DNA from: Caprella mutica
Taxonomy: Eukaryota; Arthropoda; Malacostraca; Amphipoda; Caprellidae
DNA: 64,000 nucleotides
NCBI GenBank assembly: GCA_947561585.1
Contig: CANNZV010002469.1
Location: forward strand, 32,830 to 96,829
Reading direction: 5' to 3'
The notes under the pieces were generated by a model that was given only the letters and a program-made list of their open reading frames with translations, was not told the DNA's origin and searched no databases. Every line of letters begins with the position of its first letter. The stretch's first letter is position 1. Below, piece by piece: positions 11,195-24,250 of the stretch. Position numbers and translations under genes: made by a program.

Positions 11195-13928
11195 CTCTTT
11201 AAATAATGATAACTCCCTACTGTTAGATAATGATATTTCTTTACTGTTATATCATTGTATGACTAATATTTGACTAATATTTGACTAATATTTCAATAGT
11301 ACTCTCCCCCCCCCCCCCCCCACCAGCCAAAGAATATGCACAGTCTAACTGTTTCCGTCACCCGTCTGTCTGTCTGCCGTCCACTTGCAGTCACTCGCAG
11401 ACGGTAGAATTGACAGGCTGAGAAAACAAGAACAAAAAGGAGAATCGGTTTGAAAATGAAAACTCAAATTTTATCTGAAACAACTTGAATACTTTATTTA
11501 AGATTTTTTGTCACGTGCAGTAAAAGAGTTGTTTGTGAGTGAACCACATGTGATTTAACTCTACGTCAATAATCATAAAATGATACTACATTTAAATAAA
11601 TTCTCTTTCATGCACAATTAAGACTAAATACAACCAACATTTACTCAACAACCAACAATAAGAGACGAATTATCCTCTTGTTATTTAACATATGGATTAT
11701 GAATCATGGTTATTCTTTATAATTGAAAGTATAATTACAATTAACCTAAATATACTGCCTATACAATATACATATCATACTATAGCTAGACATATTGCCT
11801 ATGACATAATATGGAGTATACTTGCAATTGAAAAGTATTCATTGTTGTCACTGTGTACTTAGAACAATGAAAAAAAAAAACCAATTGATTTATGAACTAA
11901 CGACAGTTTAGCTTTCAATATTTAAATGATAAACAAATAAACTACATCAGAAAGGGTGGAGAAGTTTAATCATAAAATGTATTCTGCACTGATATCAGAT
12001 TTAATATACGTACCAAATTGTAAATGTTTTACATTGCTTGAGATGAGGCACAGCACACAGTTAAACTGTAAAACCTCTTCGTAACACCTGGAATAATGTA
12101 GATCAATTCATCAATGTGTTTAGACTAAGTTGTACTGAAGTTTCGACATCGAATGATCTTGCCAAGAGTTTGTCACAAGTTTCGAACAAAGTTTTTGTCG
12201 CATCGAACAAATTGTTCTGAAGTAGATAGTTTGATGTGGAGTTAGACATCCAATTGTCACTCCTCACAAACAAATGGTTCCTACCTTAATCAAAATAAGT
12301 AATTAGCACAGATGAATAAATGATTATAATGACGGTAGAAAACAAATATATCCTCTTCCTAAACTATTATAATTAGGATATAATTAGGATAGTGACATTG
12401 TATTAAAGAGATATATCGACTTCAAATTCTAAAGTCAGTTATATTAGTATTCTTATCGTCCTGTATAGTGGAGTCAATAATTATGAAAGCAGAAGAAATG
12501 AACCCCGCAGGAAATTTAGAAATTGGTAGATAATTTAAATTTTTTGGCGATTACGATAAGCATTGACTGTATTTAATCATAAAATATCATATCTCTATAC
12601 ATTAAAATCGGGATTTTTTGTCGGGAATGTACGACGAAAGACTAAATGTGTTCTATGTAGGTTTAAGATCACACCACTCGTTTTTACCGGCAAAGATAAT
12701 TGATCTCTTTATCATCGATATATTACACGATCGGAGATAATAATTTTGCCATTATGCCATAGTAATTATTATTTTTTATTCCATACATCTGACCTGTTGT
12801 CATCCCACAGAATTGCAATTTCTTTGCACTGTTCTAGCTTCAATGTAGCAAGCTGATTAGAAGCAATTATTATATAGCGTACCAAATGAAATAAAATATT
12901 ACTGACAACGATACCAAAGAGTTACTGACATTCATCACATATTGTCTTACTACATGAAATCCAATTAAATATTGAATTTTGTTTTAGTCATTTTCTAGCA
13001 CAGTGTTTATAACTAAAAATGCCTACTGTTTCTCTTGCATATAAATAGCATGTAATATTAGGATGGTACCGATACCTCTCTCACGACAAAAGGATAGTCC
13101 CCAGGCGCAGAAGTGGAATCTACCCTAAAACACTCTCCTCTCTTTCCAGCTTTCAGCTAAAAAAGGAATATTCAGCAGCTGAATGATTAAGCAGGGGTCA
13201 GTCTCTAGGGTGAGAGATGCTTTATTCCACGAAAAACATTGATGTTGTAATTTGCCTATTGATACGCTGGTGTATCTCCTGGATAATAATAATAGATGAC
13301 TCTAGAGATGGTCACCAGAAGATATTCCATCAGTGAACGGTCTCTTGATAAGCGATATGATTTGTGAAGAGATATTGTCAATTATCAATTTTTGTTAGAA
13401 TTATTCAACTACTGATCAGAAATTTAAGGATATTAAAGGATAATAATTATTTAAAGAAGTTGCCGATGTTTATTCAGTTATTTGAAATGTATAATTTGTA
13501 TATTAGATATAACTTACTCATCAATATGTATATACATTTACCACCACAAATTCTCACAATCAATATATATTCGGGATATACCTTAATTACCAAAGATATG
13601 CCAGCAAGTAATGGATGAAAATTGTAGACTAGTTTGGTCTACAATTAATTAAAACACAATTAATTAGCGACAGTGTAAACAGTTGCGAGTTTATTCTAAA
13701 GGAATTAGAAATGAATAGTTACAATCATTGATCACTATTAACCAGAATCAATATCTAGCAATAGTTCAATTGTTAAAAGACAAACCTTGAAATTTAATAT
13801 TTATAAAGTAAAGCTCTTTCAGAGTCTACCAAATTATATGGATAGACACAAAGTTAATTTATTAGAGTTTAGGATAACTCTTAGCAAGATATAAATAGAG
13901 CTAAAAGGCTCACGAAATCAGGGTCGTA
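11195..13928. other. Mostly single-copy AT-rich DNA
   Basis: Holds a 12-bp triplication (TTTGACTAATAT type) at about 11259-11294 and a run of 16 C at 11306-11321. The remainder, including an 84-codon frame at 13364-13618, contains nothing I can identify. Confidence 0.45.
11306..11321 (+). repeat. Poly(C) tract, 16 bases
   Basis: Uninterrupted run of C. Similar C or G runs occur at 20048-20060 (13 C), 24356-24368 (13 G), 32988-32998 (11 C) and 46285-46295 (11 G). Confidence 0.95.
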
Positions 13929-14172
13929 CACTGAAAATGCGAGTCAACCTGACTCATCGCTTGAGTCAAGCCTGTTAAAACTCCATTATTGAATTTTTTT
14001 TTCTTGATTGACTCTACCTGAGTCAATCTGACTATGAATTAGGAATCAATATGACTCTTGTTTTGGAGTAAAGTATTAGGATGTGTCAAATTGACTCACA
14101 TTTTTGAGCCGGTTTTGGGACAAACTAAAAACTAAAATTTTGAGTCAATTTGACTCGTACTTTTTTTCATTG
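13929..14172. mobile_element. 244-bp TA-flanked MITE
   Basis: Inverted ends CACTGAAAA...CGAGTCAACCTGACTCA on the left and, reversed, CAATGAAAA...CGAGTCAAATTGACTCA on the right, each preceded by TA (13927-13928, 14173-14174). A TA duplication and CACTG-type ends fit a Tc1/mariner-derived non-autonomous element (inference). The interior is full of GAGTCAA and TTGACTC motifs in both orientations. There is no coding capacity. Confidence 0.65.
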
Positions 14173-14175
14173 TAC

Positions 14176-14626
14176 TACAGTACTTTAAGAAAAAGTTCGA
14201 GCTTAAAAGGATAGAAATTAAAAGCTTCCTATATTCAAGAGTAGCAGCTTTACCGCCTAACTACTTTAATAATAGAATTTAAATCTATTAGAGTTATCAA
14301 CACTACTACTCAAACGATCGAGAGTTGGTTAGTTACAAACTTATTTGAACAGAGTGGAATACAGCGCTATCTGGTGGTGAGGATTGCGGATACATCCTAC
14401 ATAGGTTTATATCATATTTGCATAATATATTAAATATATGAGAAATAAATTATTGTTATAATAAGAAAATGAAAAATACACTATATAATATTATACAAGG
14501 TACTGAGATTTTAATATTTTCTAATTGTTTTTGAAAAGCAGTAGAGATGACAATTTTCAAATTTTTATAATTCTCTACTTATTTTATATAAGAGAAATGG
14601 AACGATCATTTACTTGTTACACTAAA
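14176..14626. other. AT-rich intergenic DNA
   Basis: No feature recognised. Confidence 0.4.
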
Positions 14627-15604
14627 AAACAACCAAAGAACAATCATCTACTCCCCTCCTAAACCAAAGAACAATCATCTACTCCTCTCCTAAACCAAAG
14701 AACAATCATCTACTCCTCTCCAAACCAAAGAACAATCATCTACTCCTCTCCAAACCAAAGAACAATCATCTACTACTCTCCTAAACCAAAGAATAATCAT
14801 CTACTCCTCTCCTAAACCAAAGAACAATCATCTACTCCTCTCCAAACCAAAGAACAATCATCTACTACTCTCCTAAACCAAAGAACAATCATCTACTCCT
14901 CTCCAAACCAAAGAACAATCATCTACTACTCTCCTAAACCAAAGAATAATCATCTACTCCTCTCCTAAACCAAAGAACAATCATCTACTCCTCTCCTAAA
15001 CCAAAGAACAATCATCTACTCCTCTCCTAAACCAAAGAATAATCATCTACTCCTCTCCTAAACCAAAGAACAATCATCTACTCCTCTCCAAACCAAAGAA
15101 CAATCATCTGCTCCTCTCCTAAACCAAAGAACAATCATCTACTCCTCTCCTAAACCAAAGAATAATCATCTACTCCTCTCCTAAACCAAAGAACAATCAT
15201 CTACTCCTCTCCTAAACCAAAGAATAATCATCTACTCCTCTCCAAACCAAAGAACAATCATCTACTCCTCTCCAAACCAAAAACAATCATCTACTCCTCT
15301 CCTAAACCAAAGAATAATCATCTACTCCTCTCCAAACCAAAGAACAATCATCTACTCCTCTCCAAACCAAAAACAATCATCTACTCCTCTCCTAAACCAA
15401 AGAATAATCATCTACTCCTCTCCAAACCAAAGAACAATCATCTACTCCTCTCTAAACCAAAGAACAATCATCCACTCCTCTCCAAACCAAAGAACAATCA
15501 TCTACTCCTCTCCAAACCAAAGAACAATCATCTACTCCTCTCCAAACCAAAGAACAATCATCTACTCCTCTCCAAACCAAAGAACAATCATCTACTCCTC
15601 TCCA
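14627..15604. repeat. 30/31-bp minisatellite, about 32 units
   Basis: Unit CAAAGAACAATCATCTACTC plus CTCTCCAAAC (30 bp) or CTCTCCTAAAC (31 bp). The plus strand is nearly free of G. The distal third (about 15430-15600) is almost homogeneous 30-mers, which opens a short minus-strand frame with a 10-residue period. That frame is a repeat artefact. Confidence 0.96.
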
Positions 15605-17490
15605 ACAATCGTAAAGTGGCCACACTAAGAGTATTTCTCCACTCACTCACTACCTACTCTCTTCTCAAAGTACTAAGTTCTTTCCCATGTATTTTATCAG
15701 TCTATTGCCTTCAATAATGAGAGAATGTGAGGCCAGAGACTGAGTTCTGATGAAAATATTACCAAAGTCTGTCAGTTCTTGAAAATATTATGAGGTGAAA
15801 TAAAGAAAAGGCTTTATGAATTCAGAGGAACTTAATACACTGCTTTTGCTGAAAAGACTCTCATCTTCAAAAGAATATCATCTGAGCATATTTACATTTG
15901 GCCAAAATGTTATGAATACTTTAGGGATAAATTTAAAAGGAAATTGTCTATAACTGCGGAATAGATGATAATTAGACTTCTTGATGTAGAATAATAGCAA
16001 TCTGAATTTGATGTTATGGTATACCTACAATTCAAAATAGTCATTTTTAATTTTTAAATAATCATAATTATACTTTTTATCTATTTTAAAAGATGACAAA
16101 TTTAACAAACAGATAATAAATTTTCATTCAAATGTAATTTATTATCCGTATTCTCTCTCCGCATATAAATTTAATTTAGAAAGAATATGTTTTTATGAAA
16201 GACATATTGTCTATTAACAATTTGTCTATCGAATTATTTTATTGTAGAATCTCCATATAGGAAAAATAATTCTTACAATACTTTTCTGATGTGTACAAAA
16301 ATGTATATAACCATTCACAATCATCCTACATTAAAACATTCTAAAAAAGGCTAATACGATTGCAATTCAATAAAGATAGGTACACATTGTTATCATAGAT
16401 ATAAAACTGCGAAAAAAGATATATAAGAAATAATGAATTGCGTGGGGAGTTTAGAACGTTTTATTTCTATGTACGTAAGACTAGGAAATTTTCTCTTCTG
16501 ATTTATATGAAAAGAAAAACTATAGAAATGGAGAAAAATATAAGCATTGGAGGATTTAAAAAATAATAAGATTATTAATACATAGAATTAAGTCGTAATT
16601 AGGAGTACAAATGTTAAATTATCTCAGATTTTTATTGTATGACAAAATATTTACCAGTATACATACTATATTCACTTTTTCATCCTATACAGCACCATTG
16701 TGTCTGCAAATCAATTACCAGCGGGTCTGTACGACTATCACAACAACACACTATTCGTCAGTTTGTTTTCACGTCATAAAAAGAACTGCGTGATATTCCA
16801 CTCTTTTATTTCATTTCCCCAGAAAATCTAGTTTGAAGCTGCCGTAAAAAAGATTTGTTTCATTTCTCCAGGTTTGATGTGAACAATAAAATGGGGACGA
16901 AATTCGCTATTCTTTTTTCAGTCATTTGAATATTTTGTGGAGAATTTAATTTTAATACTTTGCGGAATTGAATAGAAAAAATGGTTATCTTAGATAAAAA
17001 ACAAATAATAAAACGATCTTTTCTGAAATCGACCAACCACTTAAAAAAAAAAAAATCTGTATGTAGGATACCAAGTCTACATAGTATTTTAGTAATAATA
17101 AATTAATTAGTAATTAGATTACTTAGTAATTAATCAAATAATTAACAATTTATGTAATAATAGTGTTCTTTCCCGTTAAAAATAACGGGTCATCAATCAT
17201 CAATACCAATTAATTACCCGTTATCAAGGTTTCTTTTAATGAATTAATTAAAATTAAATTTTATGCATAGTCTAATCTATACTATGTATAATAAGAGCAG
17301 TGTCCGTCTTTCTGTCTGTCCGTGTGTCACACTTTTATTACTTTTATTAAGAAATACATATTAAAAAGAAAAAGAAATCATTTGTGGCAGTATCATGATT
17401 ACAGGCTACAATAATATTCACACTAATTATTTAAAAAATTAAATTTTTATTTTGGCTTGTTAGAATTTTTTTTGTTTAATCGGAATATGT
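15605..17490. other. AT-rich intergenic DNA
   Basis: No gene recognised. A perfect hairpin CCCGTTA-AAAA-TAACGGG lies at 17172-17189, with a third ACCCGTTAT copy at about 17215. The 60-codon frame at 16611-16793 has no recognisable domain. Confidence 0.45.
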
Positions 17491-18208
17491 GGTAAAGCAG
17501 TATAATAAGGTAAAGCAGTATAATAAGGTAAAGCAGTATAATAAGGTAAAGCAGTATAATAAGGTAAAGCAAAGGTGAATAAGGTAAAGCAAAGGTGAAT
17601 AAGGTAAAGCAAAGGTGAATAAGGTAAAGCAGTATAATAAGGTAAAGCAGTATAATAAGGTAAAGCAAAGGTGAATAAGGTAAAGCAAAGGTGAATAAGG
17701 TAAAGCAAAGGTGAATAAGGTAAAGCAGTATAATAAGGTAAAGCAGTATAATAAGGTAAAGCAGTATAATAAGGTAAAGCAGTATAATAAGGTAAAGCAA
17801 AGGTGAATAAGGTAAAGCAAAGGTGAATAAGGTAAAGCAAAGGTGAATAAGGTAAAGCAAAGGTGAATAAGGCAAAGCAAAGGTGAATAAGGTAAAGCAA
17901 AGGTGATTAAGGTAAAGCAGTATAATAAGGTAAAGCAGTATAATAAGGTAAAGCAGTATAATAAGGTAAAGCAGTATAATAAGGTAAAGCAAAGGTGAAT
18001 AAGGTAAAGCAAAGGTGAATAAGGTAAAGCAAAGGTGAATAAGGCAAAGCAAAGGTGAATAAGGTAAAGCAAAGGTGAATAAGGTAAAGCAAAGGTGAAT
18101 AAGGTAAAGCAAAGGTGAATAAGGTAAAGCAAAGGTGAATAAGGCAAAGCAAAGGTGAATAAGGCAAAGCAAAGGTGAATAAGGCAAAGCAAAGGTGAAT
18201 AAGGCAAA
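17491..18208. repeat. Two-unit (18/20-bp) minisatellite
   Basis: Two interleaved units share AAGGTAAAGCA: A = AAGGTAAAGCAGTATAAT (18 bp) and B = AAGGTAAAGCAAAGGTGAAT (20 bp). Reading from the left, the runs are A4, B3, A2, B3, A4, B6, A4, B11. Late B units often carry GGCAAAG instead of GGTAAAG. The minus strand has no stops, so three frames stay open for up to about 246 codons. These are not treated as genes. Confidence 0.96.
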
Positions 18209-20126
18209 GCAGCTGCAGCGAGTCCCTAAGTTTAGTTTTTTAATCGTGTTGTTGTGTTTTGTATTCCCTAAGTGGTGATATGTCTCACCATACCTTAGAG
18301 ATACTCTCTAGTCTCTCACCATTGCTCTTCTTGCACTAAAGTAATTTATAGAAACTTTTTACTTTTTACTTTATTCAATTTAATGAATAGGAATCTCAAA
18401 TCTATCGATATTAACTAATAGCTTTTATAGTTTTCTAAGCTTTTTCAATAACTTAATAATTAACTACTCCAAGATAATAAAAATGAATTAACTGAACAAT
18501 TAAGTAATAATATTTCTATATAGATATTTCCGTATCTTGATCATTAGAAATATTTCACATTTATTCATATTATTTTTATAATATAAAATATTAGAAATAT
18601 ATATTCATCATTAATAAATCATACAAAGAAAAAACATCACCACCAATTAAGAGAACAGTTTCCATAGTTTTCTAAATCATAATATTGCACACCAAACAAG
18701 GATATCCATAAACGCTACTTGCAGTTCCAGAGGATAGCGCTAGAGTTATGCTCTTTAACTACGAGGTCTTAGATTTTGTGTTAGGTAGATTCGTAGGCTT
18801 CATTTACTATCACCTCTTCATTTTCCTCTTCCATTCATGAGTACAGTACCGGTGTTTGTGTCCCTTACGTCACATTACGGAGTAGTTTTTTGCATCCACG
18901 AGCTTGACTGGTGGTAGGTGATTTTGCTCATGAAACCATTTTTCTGTCAGACTGCTTCTTAGAGTCCCTTGTATTTAATCTTCGTTTGACTTCAGCGATA
19001 TAGCCTTTGGTACCGGAGCAACGTTAAACCAACACAAAATCAATAAATATACATTATTCGTTATTTTCAAACTTATACTTAACATTATATTCCAAATCGT
19101 AACAAGATCTTGTAGATTTCACTGTTTCTAAAATATGCACACTCACATTTCTTTGTAATCTTAACAACATTTCTATTTCTTACGACAAAAGCAGAGAAAA
19201 AGTCAAATGTTTTAGTTTGACATACCATAGAAATATTGAGAGTAAAACTTTAGCAAGAAAACCACTTCTAAGTTAGTTGTAGAAGTTTTACCTCCATGAG
19301 TACAGTTAACACTCTTACCAAAGCATGGTGAGTAGATAACAAGATAACAATTCATAATAGTAATACACGTAGCACTTTCAGTTTCCATTGATAATGGTTT
19401 GCATTTCTTGATGATGAGTCAATTCAATTCTTCATATTAATCATGTTCTTTCTATTTCCCCATTTGAGTGAATATCCTTATTTTAGTGTTAGAGTGGTAG
19501 CAGCAGCAGCCATTTCTGAGAGTGTGGCAATAAGGAGTAACTGAGTAGCTGTCACAGAGTTTCCAGACGGTAAGAGCTTTTCTGATGAGTATTGACAGTC
19601 ACTGGTTACGCTATAACGAATTGTCTGCCTCTTCATCACTCTCCTTCCTTAGGTACACCATCTCTACTCTTTTTATTATATCTAAATAGTACTGTACCCT
19701 GTTTTATAATCTATATTATATTCAATAAACTGATTTGACATTATTTTTTATAGAAATCCATAATAACATTATGATTTTATTGGTGAATAAATGTGTGACA
19801 CACGGAAGGACGGACGAGGCTCTGATTATAGCATAGATGATGCCGAAAATAGCGTCATAATAGGAATAATATACAAATAACAGAAGAGTTTGAGATGGAG
19901 GTAATTCTAACTGTTTTATAACATTCCACATCAAATGATAATTAATAAATCTTATTTGATAATAGATCATGCTTTTTCATAATATTGTAGATGATTTGTC
20001 GCCAGTATATGAGTATAATAAAGCTTTGAATTGAACTATGCCCCTCTCCCCCCCCCCCCCATTTGTCCCCTAAACTGTCGGTCACAAGTTAAGGGACTCG
20101 TTAAGACTACCTATCTCTGGGGAAAG
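18209..20126. other. AT-rich intergenic DNA
   Basis: A slightly less AT-rich stretch (about 18720-19030) has a short minus-strand frame of basic residues without a recognisable domain. A run of 13 C is at 20048-20060. No gene is supported. Confidence 0.4.
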
Positions 20127-21550
20127 ATGTACTTATTAACGAGATATTACGCTGTACTTATTAACGAGATATTACGGTGTACTTATTAACGAGATATTAT
20201 GGTGTACTTATTAACGAGATATTACGCTGTACTTATTTACGAGATATTACGGTGTACTTATTAACGAGATATTATGGTGTACTTATTAACGAGATATTAC
20301 GGTGTACTTATAAACGAGATATTACGGTGTACTTATAAACGAGATATTACGGTGTACTTATTAACGAGATGTTACGGTGTACTTATAAACGAGATATTAC
20401 GGTGTACATATTAACGAGATATTACGGTGTACTTATAAACGAGATATTACGGTGTACATATTAACGAGATATTACGGTGTACTTATTAACGAGATGTTAC
20501 GGTGTACTTATAAACGAGATATTACGGTGTACTTATAAACGAGATATTATGGTGTACTTATAAACGAGATATTATGGTGTACTTATAAACGAGATATTAC
20601 GGTGTACTTATAAACGAGATATTATGGTGTACTTATTAACGAGATATTATGGTGTACTTATAAACGAGATATTATGGTGTACTTATAAACGAGATATTAT
20701 GGTGTACTTATAAACGAGATATTATGGTGTACTTATAAACGAGATATTATGGTGTACTTATTAACGAGATATTATGGTGTACTTATAAACGAGATATTAT
20801 GGTGTACTTATAAACGAGATATTATGGTGTACTTATAAACGAGATATTATGGTGTACTTATAAACGAGATATTATGGTGTACTTATAAACGAGATATTAC
20901 GGTGTACTTATTAACGAGATATTATGGTGTACTTATAAACGAGATATTATGGTGTACTTATAAACGAGATATTATGGTGTACTTATTAACGAGATATTAC
21001 GATGTACTTATTAACGAGATATTACGGTGTACTTATTAACGAGATATTATGGTGTACTTATAAACGAGATATTATGGTGTACTTATTAACGAGATATTAT
21101 GGTGTACTTATAAACGAGATATTATGGTGTACTTATTAACGAGATATTACGGTGTACTTATTAACGAGATATTATGGTGTACTTATTAACGAGATATTAC
21201 GGTGTACTTATTAACGAGATATTATGGTGTACTTATTAACGAGATATTATGGTGTACTTATTAACGAGATATTATGGTGTACTTATTAACGAGATATTAT
21301 GGTGTACTTATTAACGAGATATTACGATGTACTTATTAACGAGATATTATGGTGTACTTATAAACGAGATATTATGGTGTACTTATTAACGAGATATTAC
21401 GGTGTACTTATTAACGAGATATTACGTTGTACTTATTAACGAGATATTACGGTGTACTTATTAACGAGATATTATGGTGTACTTATTAGCGAGATATTAC
21501 GGTGTACTTATTAACGAGATATTACGGTGTACTTATTAACGAGATATTAT
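20127..21550. repeat. 25-bp minisatellite, about 57 units
   Basis: Core GTACTTATTAACGAGATATT with two mainly binary variable sites: TTATTAAC or TTATAAAC, and ATTACGG or ATTATGG. The left part is mixed, the middle (about 20520-20960) is dominated by TTATAAAC/ATTATGG, and the right part by TTATTAAC. The unit contains TAA, so no long frame is open. Confidence 0.97.
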
Positions 21551-23123
21551 TAGTTAGTTTCTATATCAAATTCATTATCTATTCATTGAGCCAAATAATA
21601 TTTCCATATTCTTAGCTCTGAATTATATGTTAAAAGTTAGAAGTTTGATTTACTCTGCGTTAATTTCATGTACATTAATTCTAATGGTATTTAATTCTCG
21701 AGTGGTATAATTAAATTATTTCTTTGAATCTCTCAGGACCGTAAAAGGCTGCAATCTTTCTTTGCTTTTCTTTCTTTTCTTTCCTTTAGACTGCACTCAT
21801 TCACGCAGTTTTATTTTGTGGTGACATTAAAGGAAGTCACGAGGGAAATTACCAGCGTGCATTTAAATTAAAAACCTCTGCAATGAATAGTCATGGTTTA
21901 TATCAGCAGAAATAATTAATAAGACATAAGGAGTTACTTCGAGTGGAACCAAAGCATTCATCGCAGACGAGGAGCAAGTGATTGGAGGTAATGATGCGTG
22001 GGGGTTTGTGTGTTTTTGAAAGCAGTTAGAAAAATAAGCTAAGTAAATATTTAATTTATCAAAACTTTCAGAATTAGACAAAACTACAAATTTGACAAGA
22101 TTTAAATTTTTTATGATTATGGAGCGTACACGAACATATTTTAAATCTATAAAAATTATTATAATTTAATTGTATATAAGATAATTAATTCAGTAAAATG
22201 AAATTAAGAATTATAAATAGTTGTAACTTGAATAATAAATATGTATTATTGGTAATAGCTTATTATTATATCCATTGATTCTTGCCCAATAGTTTATAAT
22301 TCCATAAGTGGTAAAGTAATATATATAAATTATAATATCGTTTAATACTTAGATGTATCCTATTACTTTAATATGAAATAAGAAATATATGGATTAATAA
22401 CATTAAAGTGAAGTTATTCAATATTAAATAATACTAAAAATAATTATGTTTTGCTTTAACTAGCTATTTTACTGGTGACCGAGTGTATATTATAAAAAAT
22501 ATTCAATTATTATAGCATGTATATTTATTAATGCTTAATCACAATGAAATATATCGTACCACCAAGAAATATCAATAACTAACCAAATAAATAAAATAGA
22601 GTCACTATATTTTATATAAGTCTATTGACATTTAAAGATATGCTTCTTAGTGTAATTATTAGTTAGTAAGTCGATAAAAAGTAATAGTGAATGAATTAAT
22701 GTTATTAGTATTCACACATTTAAACTGTCAGTATTCTCATAATGCAATACTTGTCGTGGGTGTTTTTTACAGAGCTATGTTTCACAAAAAAAACTAAAAA
22801 AATACTAAGAGTACCAAAGTTATTACTTTAACATATGTAAGAGGTATTTAACATGTTATTAATAAAGTTCAATGGAATAAATCAAATAAATTATTATACC
22901 CTTGTACAGCTAATGTCGAATGCTTTTCAGGTTTCAATATATAATATTTTGTTTGATAGAACTGTTATAAGTGTATAGAAAATAAGTTAACTCGTTATAT
23001 CTAATAGAACTCTCTATACCAGAGACAGATGTTATGGTGGGGCCATAGTAGATTATGAGGGGTCCCAACTTAAAGAATCTTTGATTCCACAATATATTTT
23101 TCACTGGAATAATTATTCTACCC
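21551..23123. other. Very AT-rich intergenic DNA
   Basis: A pyrimidine-rich stretch at about 21757-21787 and AT-rich low-complexity sequence through 22100-22900. The 72-codon minus frame at 21863-22081 has no recognisable domain. Confidence 0.4.
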
Positions 23124-24250
23124 TTCACTCTCACCATCACTCTCACCATCACTCTCACCATCACTCTCACCATCACTCTGCCCATCATCACTCTCACCAT
23201 CACGCTCCCCATCATTCTCACCATCATCACTCTCTCCATCACTCTCACCATCACTCTGCCAATCACTCTCACCATCACTATGCCCATCATCACTCTCACC
23301 ATCACTCTCCCCATCATTCTCACCATCATCACTCTCTCCATCACTCTCACCATCACTATGCCCATCATCACTCTCACAATCACTCTCCCCATCATTCTCA
23401 CCATCATCACTCTCTCCATCACTCTCACCATCACTATGCCCATCATCACTCTCACCATCACTCTGCCAATCACTCTCCCCATCACTCTCCCCATCACTCT
23501 CACCATCACTCTCATCATCACTCTCCCCATCACTCTCTCCATCACTCTCCCCATTACTCTCACCATCACTTTCACCATCACTTTCACCATCACTTTCACC
23601 ATCACTCTCACCATCACTCTCCCCATCACTCTCACCATAACTTTCACCATCACTCTCTCCATCACTTTCACCATCACTCTCTCCATCACTCTCACCATCA
23701 CTCTCATCATCACTCTCCCCATCACTCTCACCATCACTCTCACCATCACTCTCCCCATCACTCTCTCCATCACTCTCATCATCACTCTCCCCATCACTCT
23801 CTCCATCACTCTTACCATCACTTTCACCATCACTCTCACCATCACTCTCTCCATCACTTTCACCATCACTCTCATCATCACTCTCCCCATCACTCTCTCC
23901 ATCACTCTCACCATCACTCTCTCCATCACTCTCACCATCACTCTCATCATCACTCTCCCCATCACTCTCTCCATCACTCTCTCCGTCACTTTCACCATCA
24001 CTCTCCCCATCACTCTATCCATCACTCTCACCATCACTCTCTCCATCACTCTCTCCATCACTCTCTCCATCACTCTCACCATCACTCTCTCCATCACTCT
24101 CACCATCACTCTCACCATCACTCTCCCCATCACTCTCACCATCACTCTCCCCATCACTCTCACAATCACTCTCACCATCACTTTCACCATCACTCTCCCC
24201 ATCACTCTCACCATCACTCTCCCCATCACTCTCACCATCACTCTCACCAC
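23124..24250. repeat. 12-bp minisatellite with almost G-free plus strand
   Basis: Unit CATCACTCTCAC and one-base variants (CCCC, CTCC, TCAC, TCATCA). The period is four codons and the unit has few stops, so frames are open on both strands: plus-strand His/Ser-rich and Ile/Thr/Leu-rich frames, and minus-strand Met/Val/Arg-rich and Glu/Ser/Asp/Gly-rich frames. The first 350 bp carries a higher-order repeat with the TGCCCATC marker at 23179, 23281, 23359 and 23437 (steps 102, 78, 78). No promoter or flanking coding sequence supports translation. Confidence 0.95.

Noticed and set aside
17447..18207. Three overlapping minus-strand frames of 146-246 codons in the 18/20-bp array
   Set aside because: Same cause: the stop-free repeat unit is read in all frames.
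18940..19030. Short basic minus-strand peptide (GTKGYIAEVKRRLNTRDSKK) as an RT or endonuclease C-terminal relic
   Set aside because: The resemblance to LINE C-terminal blocks is limited to a few charged residues, with a stop soon after; not enough to support.
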